Source: an uncultured Blautia sp. (GTDB lineage Bacteria > Bacillota > Clostridia > Lachnospirales > Lachnospiraceae). From it: DNA of 15,164 nt. The notes under the pieces were generated by a model. That model was given only the letters and a program-made list of their open reading frames with translations. It ran no database searches and had not been told where the DNA came from. Within the stretch, counting starts at the first letter, position 1. Every line of letters starts with the position of its first letter. The DNA is taken from positions 1 to 15,164 of the forward strand of contig CALBGI010000071.1 of NCBI GenBank assembly GCA_937893675.1, in the 5' to 3' direction. Position numbers and translations under genes: made by a program. Shown one piece after another: positions 1 to 5,977 of this stretch.

Positions 1-447
1 GGGAATAAAATTTTGCTCTCTCCATCCCGCCCCATGCCGCTCCGTAGTGCGCAAAATCCGCATAATTGCTGGGTTTTTGAAACTATTTATCATTCGTCCT
101 GTGTCCTATTTGACCGTCCGCTTCACTCGAAAAGTTGTATAAAAATTGTAGTTGTTTGTAGGCATATTTTTTTGTGAAAAAGTGTGTCAGCTCCAAAATG
201 TCAAAAATTGGATAAATTTTCCATGAAAAGGACTGGCACATTGTAGAGCCATGAAGAACATCCCTGATACTGTTTCTTTATCGCTTTTAGCCTATATTAT
301 AAGGTATCAATGCTAAAACTGCGGAAACCAGCAATGCACAAACTGCTTATTTGCAGCTCATACAAATATGAGTATACCCCCATCAGTTATTCAAGTCAAC
401 ATTTTTCAGCGAACTACTTGTCTGCATAAAAAACTAGGAGGTTCACT
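1..447. other. AT-rich non-coding region upstream of the control genes
   Basis: No ORF with a plausible ribosome binding site is present. The region is visibly more AT-rich than the rest of the window. It contains three TTGTA direct repeats at 136, 147 and 157 (10-11 bp apart, about one helical turn), and a 6-bp inverted repeat CTCATA/TATGAG at 357-372 with a 4-nt loop. A TATTAT at 295-300 could be a -10 box, but there is no good -35 hexamer 16-18 bp upstream, so a promoter here would probably need an activator. It is most likely the control region for the gene at 448. I see no terminator or RNA gene in it. Confidence 0.6.
357..372. repeat. Short inverted repeat, possible operator
   Basis: CTCATA at 357-362 and TATGAG at 367-372 are perfect reverse complements separated by CAAA. 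It lies 76 bp upstream of the start at 448 and is not followed by a T-run, so it is not a terminator. A repressor or autoregulatory site is possible but not shown. Confidence 0.3.
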
Positions 448-1608
448 ATGCCAGAATACCAACTTCAAATCAAACAAGTGGTAGATTACCCACGATGCCG
501 GATTTATCGTGAGTTCATCCACAAACTGATCAACGACCGGAGCATCCGCATAAACGGAGGCTCCGGCCTTTTTCATTTTACTGTACTTTGCAGCTATGCA
601 AACTTCCGCACCTCATACCGCCGTATTGACGGGATCAGTTATACAGTCTCCCCCGGCGAATGGGTCTGCACCGTCAAGGAGCTGTCTTGCTGGTTCCGCA
701 CCCGCTTTCATCGGCAGGCACTGTCCATGCTGGATACCCTTCAGAAGCAGCACTTGATTTCCTATACACTGCTGGGCCGTGGCAATGTAGTCAAATATAA
801 AATCCTCCACTGGGCCCGCCACAATTCCGCACTGGAGTACAATGCCCCCTGCCAAAAGGATACCGGTTTTTTCTTCCTGCCAGTCTCTGTTGCCCTGGAA
901 CTGGTCAGCTCTGCCCGCTGCTCTGAAATGGACATCGTTCTGGATCTGTGGGTATCCGCTGTCTACAACGATACGCAGGTGCAGGGGTCAGAGGTCGGTC
1001 CGGTAGCCTACTTTCGCAATGGTACAGGAAACCCGTTGGTCAGTTATACCGAGCTTTCCTGCCGCTGGGGGCTGTCACGCGCTACCGTATGCCGGATACT
1101 GAAAAAGCTGGACGGTCTTGGGTATATCTCTATCATGTCGTTTCCCGGCCGGCATGGAAGCGTGATCTACCTGCAGAACTACCTGTCCACCATGTTTGAG
1201 ATTTCCGATGTTTTAATCGACAAGGAGGAAGTTGCCATGACCTTAAACATTCATCTGGAGCTTCCGGAAACTGCTGAAACCGAAGAGAGCCATTCTATCT
1301 CTGAGCATGAGATCATTGTTTCGGATGCACTTTCCAGCGTTTCAAAATCGCACATTGAAACGATACTCCGCAAGATGGCTGACATCCTATCTACGCAAGG
1401 GATTTCCTGCTTTTCTTGCCCACTCTCCCGCTATAAGTTATATCCCTTATCGGACGACTGCTGGGAAGAGTTGATTCCGCGTGCGCGAGGGAAATCTACA
1501 GTCCACTTTGGTCTGACCATCCTCTGCGGCACAAATACTTCAATCGCCACTTTTGAACTTACACTCACTCCCTCTGAGGAGCACGAAAATAGGAGGAACC
1601 TGAAATGA
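448..1608 (+). CDS. Double winged-helix DNA-binding protein, putative ICE regulator
   Basis: 386-residue cytoplasmic protein. The ATG is preceded by AGGAGG at 436-441 with a 6-nt spacer. Two segments look like winged helices. One is at about residues 66-122 (TVKELSCWFRTRF, then a longer helix and a LLGRGNVVKYKI wing). The other is clearer, at about 197-243 (SYTELSCRWGLSRATVCRILKKLDGLGYI with a following wing). The C-terminal 140 residues (about 250-386) are acidic then mixed, with a CFSC pair at 321/324, and I do not recognise them. The gene overlaps the next by 4 nt (ATGA), so the two are translationally coupled. Upstream direct and inverted repeats could be its own operators. It could instead be a replication initiator-like protein, since tandem winged helices also occur there. 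The DNA-binding call is fairly secure and the exact role is open. Confidence 0.7.
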   Translation: MPEYQLQIKQVVDYPRCRIYREFIHKLINDRSIRINGGSGLFHFTVLCSYANFRTSYRRIDGISYTVSPGEWVCTVKELSCWFRTRFHRQALSMLDTLQKQHLISYTLLGRGNVVKYKILHWARHNSALEYNAPCQKDTGFFFLPVSVALELVSSARCSEMDIVLDLWVSAVYNDTQVQGSEVGPVAYFRNGTGNPLVSYTELSCRWGLSRATVCRILKKLDGLGYISIMSFPGRHGSVIYLQNYLSTMFEISDVLIDKEEVAMTLNIHLELPETAETEESHSISEHEIIVSDALSSVSKSHIETILRKMADILSTQGISCFSCPLSRYKLYPLSDDCWEELIPRARGKSTVHFGLTILCGTNTSIATFELTLTPSEEHENRRNLK

Positions 1609-2156
1609 GAAAATTTGTTGAACCTGATGTTGCTGATAATCCCCTGTACCATGATACCTGGAAACTGCTGAAAAAATACCGGGATGTTGTGTGGAGCCTG
1701 GAGCTTTCTGTCCAGCATGTCCGCACCAAGTTTGAGATTGAGTATGGTACCTCCATTGAGGATTTTCTGGATTCAGTCTATCTGGCTGGCGCTGATTTGG
1801 CCGGAAGCGACATCGAGCATCATGCCAAATGCATTGAACGCAGCCACAAAATGCTCAAGCTGCTGGATTCCGCAATCGAATTGCTGCGTACCAAGCACAA
1901 AAATGGTGAGGCATATTACTGGTTGCTGTACTACTCCTTCCTCTCGCCGCAGCAGCTCAAAAATGTTGAGGAAATTATCGAGACCCTGCGACCGCATATC
2001 CGCGACATCAGTTTCAGAACTTACTACCGCAAACGCCGGGAAGCCATTGAAGCCCTCAGTTCCGTTCTTTGGGGCTATACCTCCAAGGACAGTTTAGACA
2101 TGCTGGAGCAGTTCTTCCCAGAGCCAAAATCATCTTCCGGACAATCGGGCAAATAA
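1605..2156 (+). CDS. ArpU/sigma-70 region 4-like transcriptional regulator
   Basis: 183 residues, starting in the ATGA overlap with the preceding stop; AGGAGG in the end of the previous gene serves as RBS. The N-terminal ~100 residues are helical and charged (KLLKKYRDVVW, ERSHKMLKLLDSAIELLR). The C-terminal part, about 103-160, reads YYWLLYYSFLSPQQLKNVEEI followed by a second helix pair ending YYRKRREAIEALSSVLWG. This is the pattern of phage ArpU/RinA-type late regulators and sigma region 4-like helix-turn-helix proteins, where Arg/Lys on the last helix contacts DNA. A short Ser-rich tail ends the protein. It sits directly before the tandem repeat and promoter-like elements at 2141-2207, so activation of the downstream transfer operon is a natural guess. 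Family assignment is by pattern only. Confidence 0.6.
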   Translation: MRKFVEPDVADNPLYHDTWKLLKKYRDVVWSLELSVQHVRTKFEIEYGTSIEDFLDSVYLAGADLAGSDIEHHAKCIERSHKMLKLLDSAIELLRTKHKNGEAYYWLLYYSFLSPQQLKNVEEIIETLRPHIRDISFRTYYRKRREAIEALSSVLWGYTSKDSLDMLEQFFPEPKSSSGQSGK

Positions 2157-2184
2157 TTGGCACAATTCGGGAACAAAATTGGCA
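2141..2184 (+). repeat. Imperfect 22-bp tandem direct repeat
   Basis: Copy 1 is 2141-2162 and copy 2 is 2162-2184, sharing one A. Each begins ACAAT, has CGGG in the middle and ends AATTGGCA. By hand alignment they match at 19 of 22 positions with one extra T in copy 2. The pair starts inside the last codons of the regulator gene and ends exactly at the TTGGCA that can serve as a -35 box. The ~22-bp spacing puts both copies on the same face of the helix, as expected for a dimeric activator or repressor site. Confidence 0.6.
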
Positions 2185-2207
2185 TGGTTCTGCTCTTTCA
2201 GTGTAAA
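2179..2207 (+). promoter_or_regulatory. Candidate promoter for the transfer operon
   Basis: TTGGCA (2179-2184, one mismatch to TTGACA) and TGTAAA (2202-2207, two mismatches to TATAAT) are separated by exactly 17 bp. The -35 hexamer is the end of the second copy of the tandem repeat. Transcription would start near 2214 and give a ~190-nt leader containing three hairpins before the first structural gene at 2406. The -10 box is imperfect, consistent with an activated promoter. Mapped by eye only. Confidence 0.4.
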
Positions 2208-2267
2208 TACCGATGTGTTAAACTGAATATGCTCAAACTTGCACCCAAAACCGAACAGGACAGTAAC

Positions 2268-2293
2268 GGCACCTTTCATCAGGGTGCTTTTTT
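2268..2293 (+). terminator. Intrinsic terminator-like hairpin 1 of the leader
   Basis: GCACC (2269-2273) pairs with GGTGC (2283-2287) around a 9-nt loop, and TTTTTT follows at 2288-2293. The stem is short, so termination may be partial. It separates the control genes from the transfer genes and lies downstream of the candidate promoter, which would make it an attenuator if that promoter is real. Confidence 0.6.
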
Positions 2294-2302
2294 GCTGCCC
2301 AG

Positions 2303-2318
2303 ATGGCCGCCCGGCCAT
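2303..2318 (+). repeat. GC-rich hairpin 2 of the leader
   Basis: ATGGCC (2303-2308) and GGCCAT (2313-2318) form a perfect 6-bp stem with a GCCC loop. There is no T-run after it. It lies between two terminator-like hairpins, 10 nt after the first T-run. Confidence 0.5.
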
Positions 2319-2325
2319 TTGAAAG

Positions 2326-2355
2326 CCCACATTTGTTTTGACAGGTGTGGGTTTT
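2326..2355 (+). terminator. Terminator-like hairpin 3 of the leader
   Basis: CCCACA (2326-2331) pairs with TGTGGG (2346-2351) around a 14-nt loop, followed directly by TTTT (2352-2355). Flanking A and T residues could extend the stem after one mismatch. It is a weaker terminator than hairpin 1 because of the large loop and short T-run. It ends 50 bp before the start of the first mating-channel gene. Confidence 0.45.
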
Positions 2356-2392
2356 CTGTTCCCTATTGAGCATCAAAAAATCATTCAGAATT

Positions 2393-2397
2393 GGAGG
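2393..2397 (+). promoter_or_regulatory. Ribosome binding site that sets a TTG start at 2406
   Basis: GGAGG at 2393-2397 is followed by an 8-nt spacer and TTG at 2406. The longer reading starting with the TTG at 2391 would place the Shine-Dalgarno inside the coding region and has no RBS of its own. Confidence 0.7.
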
Positions 2398-2405
2398 ATC
2401 GCAAA

Positions 2406-2807
2406 TTGAAGAAAACGAAAACCCCTCAAACTCCGCAGCTTCAGGAGCCGGATACCCAGTCCAAGCGCAGGCTTTCGCTGCCCAAAGTGGCTTACAGCGC
2501 CTTCCTGTGTGTGATGATGTCCATGATATTCTGCCAGCCGGCTTATGCGGCAACAGATGTATGGACCAAGGCCAAAGAGATCATGCAGGATGTATACACC
2601 CAAATCCTTGCCATCTCCACTATCGCCGCCATCGTCACTGCTTCGGTAGCCTTGCTGCTCATGAACTTCTCCCGTTCCGGACGGACGGTGGATGAAAGCC
2701 GCGCCTGGCTCAAACGAATCTGTATCACCTGGGCTATCCTCAATGGCTTGGGCTTTATCATGGCGTATGTGACGCCGCTCTTTAGTGGCGGACAATGGAC
2801 AGGCTGA
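2406..2807 (+). CDS. VirB2/TrbC-like small membrane protein (pilin-like)
   Basis: 133 residues from the TTG at 2406 chosen by its RBS. A Lys/Pro/Gln-rich N-terminus (1-27) leads into a hydrophobic core and a signal-peptidase-I-like site CQPAYA|A after residue 48. The mature part of ~85 residues has two membrane segments, about 66-89 (ILAISTIAAIVTASVALLL) and 104-124 (ICITWAILNGLGFIMAYV), joined by a basic loop. Signal peptide plus two helices and small size is the architecture of VirB2/TrbC-type pilins. The position first in the channel operon, before a VirB6-like gene, agrees. Sequence identity to known pilins cannot be judged here; a generic small ICE membrane protein is the alternative. 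Its signal peptide end closely resembles that of the gene at 3572. Confidence 0.6.
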   Translation: MKKTKTPQTPQLQEPDTQSKRRLSLPKVAYSAFLCVMMSMIFCQPAYAATDVWTKAKEIMQDVYTQILAISTIAAIVTASVALLLMNFSRSGRTVDESRAWLKRICITWAILNGLGFIMAYVTPLFSGGQWTG

Positions 2808-2847
2808 TTGACCGTCTGACTGCTCGCTGGAAAGGAGGCTTGCATTT

Positions 2848-3558
2848 ATGGGCATTTTAGACGGCATAGTGGAATGGATTGCAGAACAGGTAATGGCCGG
2901 TCTTGATCTGGTGACCACATCGGTTTTGGGTGCGCTGGGCTGTGATATGGCTGTATTTCTGCGTTATTTTCCCGCAGCAGAGACTATGTACTCTGTTTTC
3001 GTGGCTCTGGCAATCGGGATCATCCTGCTCAACTGGGTCTGGCAGTTATTCAAAAACTTCGGTCTTGGCGCAGGTGTGGAAGCAGAAGACCCGGTAAAGC
3101 TGAGTATCCGTTCCGTTATTTTTATCCTGCTGACGCTCTTTTCAGATGAAATCGTCAATATTGTTCTTACCATCGGCGGCACCCCCTACCACTGGATCAT
3201 GGAGTCCGACCTTCCTGCATTAAGCTTTGCAGACTTCAATTCCGTGATGCTGGTCATCATCGGTGTGTGTGCCAATGGGGCTGTGGCACTGATTACCTTG
3301 ATTTTGGTTCTCATCCTGGCCTGGAACTACCTAAAACTTCTGTTCGAGGCAGCCGAACGGTATGTGCTGCTCGGTGTACTGGTCTACACGGCTCCTGTGG
3401 CTTTTTCTATGGGCGCCAGCCAGACCACAGCAAACATCTGGAAATCCTGGTGCCGGATGCTTGGCGGTCAAATTTTCCTATTGGTCATGAACGCCTGGTG
3501 CCTGCGCCTGTTCACAAGCATGGTGGGGTCCTTCCTTGCGAACCCGCTTTCGTTGTAA
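2848..3558 (+). CDS. VirB6/TrbL-like polytopic membrane protein of the T4SS
   Basis: 236 residues starting at ATG after AAGGAGG (2832-2838, 9-nt spacer). About five hydrophobic segments are visible: ~46-67 (YSVFVALAIGIILLNWVW), ~86-110 (SIRSVIFILLTLFSDEIVNI), ~130-162, ~170-190 (YVLLGVLVYTAPVAFSMGA) and ~203-226. A conserved-looking AAERYVLLGVLVYTAPVAF stretch followed by SWCRMLGGQ resembles the core of the VirB6/TrbL family found in Gram-positive conjugative elements. It would form part of the inner-membrane channel through which DNA passes. It lacks a long soluble C-terminus; the Gly-rich protein encoded next may supply that part in trans. Its TAA stop overlaps the Shine-Dalgarno of the next gene, so expression is coupled. 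Confidence 0.75.
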   Translation: MGILDGIVEWIAEQVMAGLDLVTTSVLGALGCDMAVFLRYFPAAETMYSVFVALAIGIILLNWVWQLFKNFGLGAGVEAEDPVKLSIRSVIFILLTLFSDEIVNIVLTIGGTPYHWIMESDLPALSFADFNSVMLVIIGVCANGAVALITLILVLILAWNYLKLLFEAAERYVLLGVLVYTAPVAFSMGASQTTANIWKSWCRMLGGQIFLLVMNAWCLRLFTSMVGSFLANPLSL

Positions 3559-3563
3559 GGAGG
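3557..3563 (+). promoter_or_regulatory. Ribosome binding site that sets a TTG start at 3572
   Basis: AAGGAGG overlaps the preceding TAA stop (3556-3558) and is followed by an 8-nt spacer and TTG at 3572. The upstream in-frame TTG at 3536 lies inside the previous gene without an RBS. Confidence 0.75.
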
Positions 3564-3571
3564 TCTTATCC

Positions 3572-4567
3572 TTGAAGAAACTCAAAAAATTTTTGTTTGC
3601 GGCCTTTACAGTCGCAATTCTCTCCTGCCTGCTCTGCCAGCCGGCTTTTGCCGCTATCTCCGAAAGCGATGTGCAGGCTCAGGTAGACGCTGTGGGAAAA
3701 GAAGCCGTTTCCGGCAATGTGTTTATCTGGTTTCTCTGTGCTATCGGCTTTCTCAAAGTCGGCCAGAAAATCGATTCCTTCCTCTCCAGCCTGGGTGTCA
3801 ATGTAGGACATACCGGCGGCAGCATGCTGGCTGAGGCTATGATTGCTGCCAGAGGCATCGGCGGCATCAAGAACTTTTCCAGTCACCACTTTGGCGGCGG
3901 GAGAAACAGCAGTTCCACCAATGTCAACACAAACGGTGGTAAAGGCAGCGGCGGCTTTGGAGCAGGGTTTGCCAGCGGCGGTCTTGCTGGAGTGGTGAGC
4001 CGAAAAGTCACAAACAGCGCCATCAAAACAGCCACCACAACTCCCGGCTCCAAGCCTTCCGGTCTTGGCAGTCTTTTAGGCGATGCTGCAGCCGGAGGGA
4101 TCGGCGGCCATATGTACGCTTCTTCCGTCAGTAAGGGCGGCAATTTTGCCAACAATGTAATCGGCAGCGTAGCCACTGGCAGTATCAGCCAGATGGGTTC
4201 CATTTCCGGTGAAAAAGCCGCCGAAGCCCTGCACTCTTACATGGGATATGCGGCACTGGAATCCGGAGCTGAAAATGTTCCGACCTTCCAGAATGTCGAA
4301 ATCGGCGGCGGCCGCATCACCGGTACAGAAGTAACTGCAGAACATCCCGAAGGCATCTCCTTTGGTATGTACCACGCAGACCAATATGTTGCCCCGGAAG
4401 GCCAGTACACCACCGTTCATGCCGTGGATGGTACAGCATGGTATAAGCAGTACGCTGTGGATGCTGTTGACAAATCGCCCTATATGGCCCCTGACGGTTC
4501 TATCACCTTCAACGAGTCCATTGTCAAAAAGCTGCCTCCAGCCCCGAGGAGAAAGGACAAGATATAA
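3572..4567 (+). CDS. Secreted Gly/Ser-rich T4SS-associated protein
   Basis: 331 residues from the TTG at 3572. Residues 1-27 are a signal peptide (KKLKKFLFAAF, then a hydrophobic core, then CQPAFA|A). A short hydrophobic segment follows at about 48-60 (VFIWFLCAIGFLKVG). Residues ~80-210 are rich in Gly, Ser, Asn and Ala (GGKGSGGFGAGFASGGLAG and similar), probably flexible. The last ~120 residues look globular (GYAALESGAENVPTFQNVEIG, ending in a basic tail RRKDKI). I do not recognise a named family. Gly-rich stretches of this type occur in the C-terminal halves of TrbL/VirB6 proteins, so it may be the detached soluble half of the upstream protein. The stop codon is immediately followed by the ATG of the next gene. 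The N-terminal signal is clear; the function is inference. Confidence 0.65.
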   Translation: MKKLKKFLFAAFTVAILSCLLCQPAFAAISESDVQAQVDAVGKEAVSGNVFIWFLCAIGFLKVGQKIDSFLSSLGVNVGHTGGSMLAEAMIAARGIGGIKNFSSHHFGGGRNSSSTNVNTNGGKGSGGFGAGFASGGLAGVVSRKVTNSAIKTATTTPGSKPSGLGSLLGDAAAGGIGGHMYASSVSKGGNFANNVIGSVATGSISQMGSISGEKAAEALHSYMGYAALESGAENVPTFQNVEIGGGRITGTEVTAEHPEGISFGMYHADQYVAPEGQYTTVHAVDGTAWYKQYAVDAVDKSPYMAPDGSITFNESIVKKLPPAPRRKDKI

Positions 4568-5944
4568 ATGCCAGAAGATCAGAAAAGCGGTTTTTCCGAA
4601 GCTGTGGAGACCGGCGCCTCCGCAGCTCATACCATCCGCGGTGCAATCAAAACCGGAAAAGCTATTTCCTCCGCTGCCAAAGGCGCTGCCGCAGGCGGTC
4701 CTTACGGTGCAGTTGCAGGCGCAGTGTGGGCAGGTCGGAAGCATATCGGAAAAATCATTGTGGCAGTCATTGCCCTGCTTATGCTGCCGGTATTATTTGT
4801 TCTCATGCTCCCCGGTCTTATTTTCGGCGGACTGACCAATGCCTTTTCGCCATCTGACCCCGAAATTCCGATTTTGAATAGCGAAACAGCGATTATTGAG
4901 AACGCCAACGAGATCACCTTTACCCTCAACGGCATCTTGGGCGAGGCACTGGATGATGTACTTGCCCGGATCGAAGCTGACTTTGCGGCATCGGGAGCCG
5001 ACCATATGGAGGTCAAAAATGCTTATTCCGGCGGGCCTATTTATAACGCCAACCTGTTTATCTCTCAGTATTGTGCGGCCAAAGACAAGGATTTTGAAAG
5101 CATTTCTCTGAATGACCTTGCCGCTACCCTGCGGGAAAACAAGCAGCATCTATATTCCTACACCAGCAAGCAAGAGATTCGTGAGAGCACCGTGACTGAT
5201 CCGGAGACTGGGGAAGAAACAACGGTGTCCGAAACTTGGATGGTCTATACTGTCCGTTACAACGGTGAGTCCTATTTTTCTGATGTTGTATTCCAGCTTA
5301 CCGATGACCAAAAGGAGCTTGCATCTGATTACGCTTCCAACCTAAGCCTGTTCTTGGGCGATGGTCTGCTGCAAAATCTGGAAGCGTGGACCGGAAACAG
5401 CATCACCGCTCTGGGCGATGTTACTTTCACCGACGGGATCACACCTGTTGTTTACTACAATCAGCTGGATGAACGCTATGCCGGTAAAGCATATGGTACG
5501 GACAATATTGGCGGTTATGGCTGCGGCCCTACCGCTATGGCAATCGTGGTGTCCTCTCTGACGGACGATATGGTTGACCCTGTGGAGATGGCCGAGTGGT
5601 CTTACAACAACGGCTACTGGTGTAAACGCAGTGGTTCTTACCATGCGCTGATACCTGCCGCCGCTCAAGAATGGGGGCTTCCGGTTTCCGGCTGTACCAC
5701 TGCGGAACCACAGCGCATCACAGACGCACTGGCTAATGGTAAACTGGTAGTAGCAATCATGTCTGAAGGCCACTTTACCTCTTCCGGTCACTTCATTGTC
5801 CTGCGTGGCGTAAAAGACGGCAAGATCATGGTGGCTGACCCTGCCAGTTACACACGGAGCGAACAGCTCTGGGATCTGTCCATTATCTTAAATGAGGCCA
5901 GCCGGCGCGCTGGAGCTGGCGGTCCGTTCTGGATTATCGGCTGA
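4568..5944 (+). CDS. Membrane-anchored C39-type cysteine peptidase of the conjugation locus
   Basis: 458 residues; ATG abuts the previous TAA, with AAAGGA at 4552-4557 as RBS. Residues 1-60 are Ala/Gly-rich, followed by one membrane helix at about 62-88 (IIVAVIALLMLPVLFVLMLP). Residues ~100-300 form an extracellular domain I cannot name. Residues ~300-458 are a papain-like C39-type domain: Cys319 in GGYGCGPTAMAIV, His408 in GHFIVLRG, Asp424 in VADPAS, the expected order of a Cys-His-Asp triad. Gram-positive T4SS loci normally carry a cell-wall hydrolase in this position (VirB1-like), and this protein probably fills that role by cleaving peptide bonds in or near the wall. It resembles what is annotated as CD1108-type mobile-element protein in clostridial ICEs; that comparison is from memory. 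The peptidase call is strong and the substrate unknown. Confidence 0.82.
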   Translation: MPEDQKSGFSEAVETGASAAHTIRGAIKTGKAISSAAKGAAAGGPYGAVAGAVWAGRKHIGKIIVAVIALLMLPVLFVLMLPGLIFGGLTNAFSPSDPEIPILNSETAIIENANEITFTLNGILGEALDDVLARIEADFAASGADHMEVKNAYSGGPIYNANLFISQYCAAKDKDFESISLNDLAATLRENKQHLYSYTSKQEIRESTVTDPETGEETTVSETWMVYTVRYNGESYFSDVVFQLTDDQKELASDYASNLSLFLGDGLLQNLEAWTGNSITALGDVTFTDGITPVVYYNQLDERYAGKAYGTDNIGGYGCGPTAMAIVVSSLTDDMVDPVEMAEWSYNNGYWCKRSGSYHALIPAAAQEWGLPVSGCTTAEPQRITDALANGKLVVAIMSEGHFTSSGHFIVLRGVKDGKIMVADPASYTRSEQLWDLSIILNEASRRAGAGGPFWIIG

Positions 5945-5977
5945 TGTGCCCGCCCGGCTTCGGAAACGAGGTTAATC

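Noticed and set aside
110..144. TTGACC and TATAAA as a promoter
   Set aside because: The spacing is 23 bp, too long for a standard promoter.
251..316. 21-codon ORF in the upstream AT-rich region
   Set aside because: No Shine-Dalgarno at usable spacing and no structural or contextual support.
948..1199. Alternative-frame ORF within the double winged-helix gene
   Set aside because: A shadow frame without RBS inside a gene with a good start and two helix-turn-helix segments.
2157..2369. 70-codon plus-strand frame starting with TTG
   Set aside because: It has no RBS, lies across the tandem repeat, promoter-like element and hairpins, and its product has no recognisable features.
4076..4744. 222-codon minus-strand open frame
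   Set aside because: It spans the junction of two well-supported plus-strand genes and shows no domain or RBS.
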